From the NCBI GenBank assembly GCA_016722445.1, contig JADKIZ010000007.1:62001-126000 (forward strand): a DNA stretch of 64,000 bases, read 5' to 3'. This document shows positions 57,473-64,000 of this stretch, one piece after another. The notes under the pieces are model-generated. The model saw only the letters and a list, made by a program, of their open reading frames with translations, made no database searches and was not told the DNA's origin. Numbering within the stretch: the first letter of the stretch is position 1; the number at the start of each line of letters is the position of its first letter. A program made the translations under genes and the position numbers. This DNA comes from Flavobacteriales bacterium. Lineage in GTDB: Bacteria > Bacteroidota > Bacteroidia > Flavobacteriales_D > Sanyastnellaceae.

Positions 57473-59419
57473 TTATCTCAGCAGGTATAGTCTTCCCTTT
57501 TCTTCAAAATCTTCGCCGTCAAATGTTTTTGCGGTGACGTAATAATTGTAAACATCATCGCCTATTCCAAGGCTTGGGTGCCATTTTTTATCCAGCTCAG
57601 TGGTATAAAATATCAAATCGCCAAAACGGTTGTACACATACACTTTCACTTCAGTGACATTGTATCCACGCACTGCCCAGCCTTCATTGATGTCGTCGTC
57701 ATTTGGTGTAAATGCAGTGGGTATGAAAATTCCCCAACTGCATGGATAGGTATCGAGATAAAATTCTAATTCGGTAGTATCGCAATTGTTTCCGACCTCA
57801 ACTTCATAATATCCGGCTCCGGAGATCACCGAATATGAAGTGGTATCGCCATTGGACCAGAGATAATATTTGTTGAATTCGTGATAAGCGTCGAGAGAAA
57901 TAGAGTCATCTTCACAGATACTCATATCGCCGATATCAGGAATCACGGGCAGCGGATTCATGTCAACTTGCACTCCTGCACTTTTTGTACAATTGCCATT
58001 GGCCACAACCACATCGTAATATCCTTCATTTTGCACTGTGATCTGATCGGCTGTTTCTCCTGTATTCCACAATCCAATTGTACTTGCATAAATGGTCACC
58101 TGTGTTCCTTGACAAAACGCTGTGTCTGGTGAAACAGTAACATCAGGCAAGGGGGTGGTGTATATGGTGATTTGATCTGAAGTGCTACAAGGACCATTCT
58201 CGTACGTGAAAGTATAGTTGCCAGCTTCGCTGATGGTGAGTGAGTCGGCAATATCACCATTGTTCCATTCTCCTGAAATGCCTGTGTAAAGAACCAATTC
58301 ATCGCCTTCACACAAGGTGGTATCATTACCCAATTCGATATCCGGCATCGCGATTTCTGTGATGGTGATTTGGTCGGAAGTGTCGCAACCATTGTATGTC
58401 ACAACGACAGAAAAATCACCAGATGAAACGATGATACTGTTCGTGTTTTGATTATCGCTCCATAACACCGTATCCCAATTACTTCCCGCATCCAGTGTGG
58501 TGGTTGTCCCCGGACAAATATCCTGATCAGGTCCAAGATCGAGCGCGGGTAAAGGTTTGAGTTCTATTTGCAGCGTATCATGGGTAATACATCCAACATT
58601 TGCAGAGTCAGATGTGAGAATATACGTGAGGTATTGCGAAGAAGTAGTTTGGTTTTCTTCTGAAAACTGTGGGTTAGAAACAGTCACTGAGTTCAAGCCT
58701 GTTGGATTATCCCATTGATAGTTGTATCCGGTTATACTTGGCTGACCAATATTCGACACTTCATTGCTACAGAGGATCAGATCTGGACCTGCGTTAGCCA
58801 CTTGAGATAAGATGATGTTTTCACATGCAGAAAGACTGATGTCGTCAATTCCAAAATCGTTTCCACCGGAATTAGATTGATGATTGACGATACACAAATC
58901 AAGAAATGTATCTGAGCCACTATTCCAAGTGTATGTGAATTGTTGCCAACCGCCTGAAGCTTCAAGTGTATCTCCCTCAGGAACTCCATTCATGATGGGT
59001 TCTAACAATGCCATTGGATGGGCGTTGCTGTTGTTGGTGACATCTCTTGCCCAAAAAGAAAAGGTATAATCCACGCCGGGTTGAACCGCAAACGACTGGC
59101 ACCAAACTGAAGCGCCGTCTACTGCTGCGCCATTGGCGATGAAAAAATTGCCAAATGGAGGATTGGTATGATCTGATCCAGTAAAATCACTGTGGTAAAA
59201 TGTCGCGTTGGCTCCTATCGTATAGGTGTTTTCCGGACAAAGTGGACAGAAAAAACCTGTGACATAATTGAGATCTGTGGTGAAACCAGAATTGCCCGAA
59301 CTGAAATTGCCATTCGTTACAAGTTCAACCTGTTCCTGACATGCACCACATTGTGCATGCAGATTGTCGTTACTCAATAACGTGATGAAAACGGCGATGG
59401 TGATGATCAGGTGTTTCAT
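57473..59419 (-). CDS. Secreted CBM/PKD-like protein with T9SS type B sorting domain
   Basis: The 648-residue product has a signal peptide (MKHLIITIAVFITLLSNDNLHAQ) and an N-terminal jelly-roll domain (about 25-200, VELVTNGNFSSGNSGFTTDLNYV, GVDYTFSFWARDVTNNS), followed by four or five Ig/PKD-like repeats (LDLGPDQDICPGTTTTLDAG, IELGNDTTLCEGDELVLYTG, VTVSPDTAFCQGTQVTIYAS, IPDIGDMSICEDDSISLDA). The end (FIPTAFTPNDDDINEGW, VKVYVYNRFGDLIFY, GRLYLLR) is a full CHU_C type B domain. It is probably a surface-exposed adhesin or a gliding-associated protein. It is intact and starts 8 bp after the acyltransferase gene. Confidence 0.9.
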   Translation of the reverse strand: MKHLIITIAVFITLLSNDNLHAQCGACQEQVELVTNGNFSSGNSGFTTDLNYVTGFFCPLCPENTYTIGANATFYHSDFTGSDHTNPPFGNFFIANGAAVDGASVWCQSFAVQPGVDYTFSFWARDVTNNSNAHPMALLEPIMNGVPEGDTLEASGGWQQFTYTWNSGSDTFLDLCIVNHQSNSGGNDFGIDDISLSACENIILSQVANAGPDLILCSNEVSNIGQPSITGYNYQWDNPTGLNSVTVSNPQFSEENQTTSSQYLTYILTSDSANVGCITHDTLQIELKPLPALDLGPDQDICPGTTTTLDAGSNWDTVLWSDNQNTNSIIVSSGDFSVVVTYNGCDTSDQITITEIAMPDIELGNDTTLCEGDELVLYTGISGEWNNGDIADSLTISEAGNYTFTYENGPCSTSDQITIYTTPLPDVTVSPDTAFCQGTQVTIYASTIGLWNTGETADQITVQNEGYYDVVVANGNCTKSAGVQVDMNPLPVIPDIGDMSICEDDSISLDAYHEFNKYYLWSNGDTTSYSVISGAGYYEVEVGNNCDTTELEFYLDTYPCSWGIFIPTAFTPNDDDINEGWAVRGYNVTEVKVYVYNRFGDLIFYTTELDKKWHPSLGIGDDVYNYYVTAKTFDGEDFEEKGRLYLLR

Positions 59420-59426
59420 ACTCAGC

Positions 59427-60633
59427 TTATTTCTCCTGCAACATTTCTTTTTTGTCTGCGGTGATCCGATTGGTCACGGGATTGGCATACATGTGTAATA
59501 GGATTTCCCTTGCATTTGAATTGAGGTTTTCCGAAGGAAGTCCTGTTTTTTTTCTGCCAAGCGCCAATTTGATGACATGTCCACGGATATAGTTGGCAAA
59601 GGCGATTCTTTGAATATTGCTGTAATGATCTCTGTATTCCCGCGTGCCATGCAGCATGTCATAAGCGATATAATTCGTTGGCCAAAGTTTGTAGATGCGA
59701 TACATCTCTTCATCAATGGCTTCTCCTAACACTCTTATTTTCTCGTTCTTGTTCGAAATGAGACGCATCTGTTCGAGGGTATTGGACAATTCGTGACCAA
59801 CAGCAATATGCACTCGCCCTTTATGGCCTGTAATACCAGTAAGCATCGAATGAAAATCTTCTCCTGATTTTTTTCGTATTTGCCGAAATACTTCACGTGC
59901 AACAATTCATGTGTTTTAAGGAAGTCACAAGGATCGTATTCATAGCTCACACTCATGGGTACGATGTTCAGTTCATCCAGAGCATCTTCAAGTGGTTTGG
60001 TGCTGCTCATGGCAAACATCTTCAATAAGCCGGTGGATGTTTTATCGTCACCATCCTTGCTGCGTCCTTCGCGTTGTGCAATCCAAATGGAAGTGTTTTT
60101 CTCCATGATGGTATGCCGGATGTAATTACTTAGCCTCAATGAGTAATAGTAAATTTCTTTGGCATTGACATCTCGATTGACGATGAAATTTTTGTTTGAT
60201 CTGACGATATCTCGGACAACCGGCGCTTTGAGCAAATTGTCGCCGATGGCAATTTCGGTCGTGTTGAATCCACGTTCCATCAAACTCACGTTCAGCAATG
60301 CACTGTCCAGAATGATGTCGCGGTGGTTACTGATGAACAAATAACTTTATTTCGATCGATGTAATCGACATTGGAAAAACTCAATCCACTGGTGGTCATT
60401 TGCGTGATCACCTTCATGGCTGGGGCGCCTATTTCTTCCTGAAACTCTCGTACGGTTGAGATGTCCGTGAACATTTTCAGAATTTCAGATTTTCTCAGGC
60501 CGGGATAAACCCACTTCATCATTTTGATCAGGAGAGGTTCCTCTACCAATCTGCCGATGGCCTCGCGAAGTTCAATGTCCGAATAAGGACGAATGTCATC
60601 GTAATTGTGTACGTCGATAGGTGCGTCGAGCAT
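59427..60633 (-). CDS. PlsC-like 1-acyl-glycerol-3-phosphate acyltransferase family protein, two frameshifts
   Basis: The reconstructed product is about 402 residues. An N-terminal extension (YSDIELREAIGRLVEEPLLIKMMKWVYPGL) leads to the acyltransferase motifs: FISNHRDIILDSALLN (motif I, NHRD in place of HxxxxD), VNRDVNAKEI, and IAQREGRSKDGDD (motif III, EGR). A C-terminal region of about 140 residues (TNYIAYDMLHGTREYRDHY) is shared with long Bacteroidota homologues. Breaks lie near 60343, where a missing base restores NKVYLFISNHRD, and in the T7 run 59868-59874, restoring KYEKKSGEDFHSMLTG. It probably acylates glycerophosphate or related lipids at the inner membrane. Confidence 0.87.
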
Positions 60634-60698
60634 GACGCGAAAATAAGAAATCGGGAAAAGAGATCAATGTTTGGTAATTACAACACGGAAAGTGCTGA

Positions 60699-62126
60699 TT
60701 ACCAGGTAGGACAAGGTAATGGATCATGTGATCCCCTGCGAATGACGGTTTTTTGCTTCTTCGATTTGGTTTTGCATTTCCAATGTCGGAATGCGGTGTA
60801 TTTCACGCTGAAATAGATGTCAGCACCATAAATATCTTGATTGAAGAGCAGCCAGCCCAGATTGTCACTTCCGATGATAATGCTGTTCAAACGCATGGCA
60901 ATACCCATTTGCGGAGCTTTCCATTCGTACAGCGAAAGGGGAAGTGAAACTTCGAAACGTTTTGTTTCCCAACGTGGCGCAACGCCTATGTATGAAGCCC
61001 TTTGAACTCCTAGACTGTTCAATCGAGGAAGTCCATAAGTGATTACTCCATACACATAAAAATTGTGCTCAAGGTTGTAGTCGATCTGTGCTGAAACCGC
61101 AGTAGGAAGTTTCATTTTGAATCGGCCATCCTGACTGTTTTCAGCAACCAATTGAAAATTGTTGTTGATGAGGCTATCTATGTCACCTATCTCATCGGCA
61201 GTAGTGGCTTGATAGTCATTCCATTGACTGCTTTCATTCTGATCAAATGTGTTGTGGTAAAATGGTCCCTGAAAACTTACCTTACCGACATCGAGCAATG
61301 AAACACCTACTCTGTAGCGGTAATCACCATCGGTGCAAGGATTGTATGGGATATATTCATCCGAACTCCCTTTTCTTACTTTATATGTGAAACCAATGTC
61401 AAACCCCCATCCTTTGCCGCTGAGATAACTACCAGCAATAGGATCATTGAAGCCATATTCACCTTTGAAAGTTTGCGATTCGAGATGGGTGCTGTCATGG
61501 ACGATGTATGCCCATTCATCTAATCTTACACCAGCACCAGCAACTCCGAAAAGTCTTTTCACTGTTGCGGCTCCCTGAAGTATGGCATCACCATCTCGAG
61601 AAAGAATGGTTCCGTAAGTCAATCCGGCTTCGCCCCAAGCCAATGCATTGGCACGAACATTTTTTACTTTTTGCAATTTGCCCATGGTACCTCTGTACTG
61701 GAATCCCTGGCGAATCATATCCTTGATATTATCTGGAATACCTCTTACATCGGCAACCACCCTGGCCGCAGTATGAATACCAAATGCGTGTTGTTTAACG
61801 GCGAAAGTTGCCGAAGGACCTTGAACCATAACATCCGCATAAACTGAAAACGGCCCTTTTCTTTTGGTCAAGGGAACGGTTGTCATGGTATCGAACATCG
61901 AACGGGAAAAAGCCTTGCCTTCTAGATAGGCCAAGGTATTGCGCGCAAAAACCGACGCACCAACAAGGTTGATATCAATGAAAGCCCTCGAGTCTACAAT
62001 GGTAGAAGGATTGTTGAGCATGGTATTGACTGGAGAACGAGTACTGCCTGCAATACCCAAATTATCTTGAGCACGCAGTGCGTATTGTAATAGGATCGCC
62101 AGTATGAGGATTATGCCTTGCTTCAA
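60699..62126 (-). CDS. DUF5723-family outer-membrane protein
   Basis: The start is TTG at 62126-62124 (KQGIILILAILLQYALRAQ, a signal peptide); no better ATG is in frame. The mature part matches the DUF5723 family: DNLGIAGSTRSPVNTMLNNPSTIVDSRAFIDINLVGASVFARNTLAYL, GPSATFAVKQHAFGIHTAARV, GAGVRLDEWAYIVHD, KGWGFDIGFTYKVRKGS, VGVSLLDVGKVSF and YFSVKYTAFRHWKCK. These are barrel-like strands of an outer-membrane protein with 475 residues. Function is not known. The C-terminal tail is basic (KCKTKSKKQKT). Confidence 0.86.
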   Translation of the reverse strand: MKQGIILILAILLQYALRAQDNLGIAGSTRSPVNTMLNNPSTIVDSRAFIDINLVGASVFARNTLAYLEGKAFSRSMFDTMTTVPLTKRKGPFSVYADVMVQGPSATFAVKQHAFGIHTAARVVADVRGIPDNIKDMIRQGFQYRGTMGKLQKVKNVRANALAWGEAGLTYGTILSRDGDAILQGAATVKRLFGVAGAGVRLDEWAYIVHDSTHLESQTFKGEYGFNDPIAGSYLSGKGWGFDIGFTYKVRKGSSDEYIPYNPCTDGDYRYRVGVSLLDVGKVSFQGPFYHNTFDQNESSQWNDYQATTADEIGDIDSLINNNFQLVAENSQDGRFKMKLPTAVSAQIDYNLEHNFYVYGVITYGLPRLNSLGVQRASYIGVAPRWETKRFEVSLPLSLYEWKAPQMGIAMRLNSIIIGSDNLGWLLFNQDIYGADIYFSVKYTAFRHWKCKTKSKKQKTVIRRGSHDPLPCPTW

Positions 62127-62186
62127 AACAGTTAGGTGAAGGATGACCCTTTAACGGAGAATTAATCAAAGTGTTATAGCTGAGAG

Positions 62187-63068
62187 TCAGTTTTTTACTT
62201 CTTTCACCCGAAGTTCAAAGTAGACGGGTGTTTTCGGTGGTACCAACCCGTTGCTATTACCATCTATTCCGAATGCCAGATAACTAGGCAGGTAAATACG
62301 AGCCTGCTCACCTTTTTTTAAGAAACTCAATGCATACTGCAGTCCGCCAATCACCTGTCCGGGTTTACCGAAGGTGAATTGAAGTTCTGTGGAAGAATCT
62401 AAAGTGGTTCCATCCAGAAGGTGAGTGGTATAAACGATTGTTACGTCACTACCTGCATGAATGCTGTCGCCGGCAGTGCGTTCTTTATGTTGAATGAAAC
62501 ATTCTCCATGTCGCTCATAGGTTTCCTTCAAATCATTCGACAGAAGTAATTCTATGGCATCCGCTTCGGTAAGTTCATCCTGTTGAGCAGCTGTCATCAG
62601 GTAATTTTTGTATTTCTCTTGCGTGAAAGTCTGAAGGGCGTGTACAGTGAAAATGACTTCATCATCTGGTTGAAAGTAGCCACTATCAGATTGTGATGAC
62701 AACCACGAGCCGGCTATTTCGCGATAAGGAATCAAATAGCTGAATTGATCACCACACCTCATGGAATCAAGTTGATTGATGATGATGAGTCCTGGTTCAT
62801 GGGTTTGCGAAGGATAGGAAGGAATGCTTCCCAATTTGTGATGGTGAACCTGAAAATGAAAATTTGAATCGGTATCTGAACTTTTTGAATACGAAATATT
62901 GAAGATCATATAATCTGCATCATGCACTGCTGGCTGACAATCGCCAAACTGAATGAGTTTGCGGTAAATACCACTTTCCGTTTCTTCAAAACCCGGATGT
63001 GGGTCACAAGACCACATAGCCATCAGGCCAATGAGCGTGAAGAAAAATGAAGAATAATTCCTTTGCAT
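62187..63068 (-). CDS. FKBP-type peptidyl-prolyl isomerase lipoprotein
   Basis: The 293-residue product has a lipoprotein signal ending in LMAMWSC (Cys21). A long N-terminal part (about 25-195) with two FKBP-like halves in it (SQTHEPGLIIINQLDSMRCGDQFSYLIPYREI) leads to a C-terminal FKBP domain: DVTIVYTTHLLDGTTLDSSTELQFTFGKPGQVIGGLQYALSFLKKGEQARIYLPSYLAFG. It is presumably a periplasmic foldase for exported proteins. It lies downstream of the GldI-like gene on the same strand, with a 72-bp gap. Confidence 0.9.
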   Translation of the reverse strand: MQRNYSSFFFTLIGLMAMWSCDPHPGFEETESGIYRKLIQFGDCQPAVHDADYMIFNISYSKSSDTDSNFHFQVHHHKLGSIPSYPSQTHEPGLIIINQLDSMRCGDQFSYLIPYREIAGSWLSSQSDSGYFQPDDEVIFTVHALQTFTQEKYKNYLMTAAQQDELTEADAIELLLSNDLKETYERHGECFIQHKERTAGDSIHAGSDVTIVYTTHLLDGTTLDSSTELQFTFGKPGQVIGGLQYALSFLKKGEQARIYLPSYLAFGIDGNSNGLVPPKTPVYFELRVKEVKN

Positions 63069-63140
63069 AAACGATACAGGTGGAATGTCGTTTGCTTTTA
63101 CCAGCGGCGCAAGTTATTCATGATCATTGGTGATACAATA

Positions 63141-63665
63141 CTATTCTGCAGCGATAAGTTTGATGTCGTATACCACTGACGCATTCTGCGGGATTTTTCC
63201 TGAATCTCCGGTAAAACCAAAGGCAAGGTGAGATGGTAGGATGAATTTCGCACGGTCGCCAACATGCATCAATTGTAGTGCCTCATGTAATCCTGTTTCT
63301 ACATTGTCATGTCCTACAATTACTCGTTTTGGTTCGTCTTCTGTTGTTTCATAACACAGCGTTTCATCAAGCAATGTGATTTTGTATGAGATGAATGCAA
63401 TGTCTTCGTTTTTGACCTGATTTCCCTGACCTTTTTCATAAATCCAATACCTCAATCCGGTCGGTGTTTGTTCCATCGGCCATTTTTGCTTGCGGATGAA
63501 ATGATCTATCTCTTTGATTTCACGTTCATGTTGCTTTTTACTTTCAGCTATCATGTCTTTTTGAATTGCTGCAACATCATCATCTGTGATTTCTCTTTTT
63601 TCAGTACAACTATTGCAACCGAAAAGTAGAACAGTGGAAAATATAATCAGGTGGATAATTCTCAT
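63141..63665 (-). CDS. gldI: GldI-like FKBP-type lipoprotein (gliding-associated peptidyl-prolyl isomerase)
   Basis: The 174-residue product has a lipoprotein signal (LIIFSTVLLFGC, Cys17), a charged helix (KKQHEREIKEIDHFIRKQKW) and a FKBP domain: GLRYWIYEKGQGNQVKNEDIAFISYKITLLDETLCYETTEDEPKRVIVGHDNVETGLHEALQLMHVGDRAKFILPSHLAFG. Length, lipobox and the position next to nrnA fit GldI, an FKBP lipoprotein needed for gliding and T9SS function in some Flavobacteria. The symbol is tentative; other FKBP lipoproteins look similar. It starts 3 bp after the nrnA stop, so the two are co-transcribed. Confidence 0.82.
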   Translation of the reverse strand: MRIIHLIIFSTVLLFGCNSCTEKREITDDDVAAIQKDMIAESKKQHEREIKEIDHFIRKQKWPMEQTPTGLRYWIYEKGQGNQVKNEDIAFISYKITLLDETLCYETTEDEPKRVIVGHDNVETGLHEALQLMHVGDRAKFILPSHLAFGFTGDSGKIPQNASVVYDIKLIAAE

Positions 63666-63668
63666 GTT

Positions 63669-64000
63669 TCAGGAGTTGATGATTTCAATTCGGCACTGTT
63701 GAACGAGTCTTTTGAATTTTTGGATAGCTTCCGGAAGACTCAAAGTGGTAGCAGCACCTGCAGCATTGATATGACCTCCACCGTTCCAGTGATCGCGGGC
63801 AAATTTGTTCACATCAAAACTACCTTTCGATCTGAAAGATAGTTTTACTTCATTGTTGGTCTCACGGAAAAATGCGGCAAGCTTCACTCCTCGGATACTC
63901 AATGCTTGATTGACAAGACTTTCTGTGTCTCCTTGTCGGTGATTGTGCCTTCTAAGTTCTTCAGTACTGAGCGATATATATGCAGTGAAACTGTCATCAA
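63669..64000 (-). CDS. nrnA: Bifunctional oligoribonuclease / PAP phosphatase NrnA, C-terminal part (start outside window)
   Basis: Only the C-terminal about 110 codons are present, open to the window end. The DHHA1 domain is clear: SIRGVKLAAFFRETNNEVKLSFRSKGSFDVNKFARDHWNGGGHINAAGAAT, with the GGGHxxAAG substrate-binding motif. NrnA degrades short RNA oligonucleotides to mononucleotides and dephosphorylates pAp. The GldI-like gene follows 3 bp downstream. Confidence 0.92.
   Translation of the reverse strand, partial: DDSFTAYISLSTEELRRHNHRQGDTESLVNQALSIRGVKLAAFFRETNNEVKLSFRSKGSFDVNKFARDHWNGGGHINAAGAATTLSLPEAIQKFKRLVQQCRIEIINS

Overview
The window comes from the chromosome of a member of the Bacteroidota, most likely a Flavobacteriia- or Cytophagia-like lineage. 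Three observations support this. At least eleven predicted secreted proteins end in type IX secretion (T9SS) C-terminal sorting domains, eight of type A and three of type B (gliding-motility CHU_C-like). The clearest promoters have the Bacteroidota form TTG/TTTG-N17-20-TAnnTTTG. Start codons mostly lack Shine-Dalgarno sequences, and TTG and GTG starts occur. No tRNA, rRNA, insertion sequence, prophage or CRISPR array was seen.

Layout. 1-3.2 kb: the 3' part of a CotH-family secreted protein, then nine direct copies of a non-coding 98-bp repeat. 3.2-7.1 kb: a secreted phosphodiesterase, a small lipoprotein, a secreted barrel-like protein and a PhnA-type zinc protein. 7.4-10.2 kb: a four-gene operon of two envelope proteins, a sigma-70 factor and a probable anti-sigma-like membrane protein. 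10.4-16.7 kb: a membrane family 2 glycosyltransferase, divergent from an lptF/lptG-type permease that is translationally coupled to two family 4 glycosyltransferases, then a barrel-like protein. 16.8-19.6 kb: lemA, two TPM-domain genes and a TerB-DnaJ gene. 19.6-25.0 kb: a candidate small RNA with terminator, then two large type B T9SS cargo proteins. 25.1-28.3 kb: small soluble proteins, a serine hydrolase and a type II NADH dehydrogenase. 28.3-40.2 kb: an M1 metallopeptidase, an exonuclease/GIY-YIG fusion, a T9SS beta-propeller-like protein, and a minus-strand series with paaZ, an S41 peptidase, a membrane coiled-coil protein and a barrel. 40.2-46.4 kb: a long AT-rich gap with palindromes, a Crp/Fnr regulator, a two-gene adhesin unit, an FN3 protein and a candidate antisense-oriented small RNA. 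46.4-50.7 kb: a small exported protein, a GT22-like mannosyltransferase coupled to a DUF2461 gene, and mtaB. 50.8-56.5 kb: two tandem paralogous repeat proteins. 56.5-64 kb: accD, another type B cargo, an acyltransferase, a DUF5723 protein, two FKBP lipoproteins (one GldI-like) and the end of nrnA.

The dominant theme is envelope biology: T9SS export of adhesins and hydrolases, surface-glycan synthesis and transport, and outer-membrane barrels. A striking technical feature is that about sixteen single-base indels, most of them missing bases in short homopolymers, plus two in-frame stops, break otherwise conserved genes. I give the reconstructed full-length genes. The pattern points to consensus sequence errors more than to gene decay. 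All family assignments are from motif recognition by eye; no searches were run.
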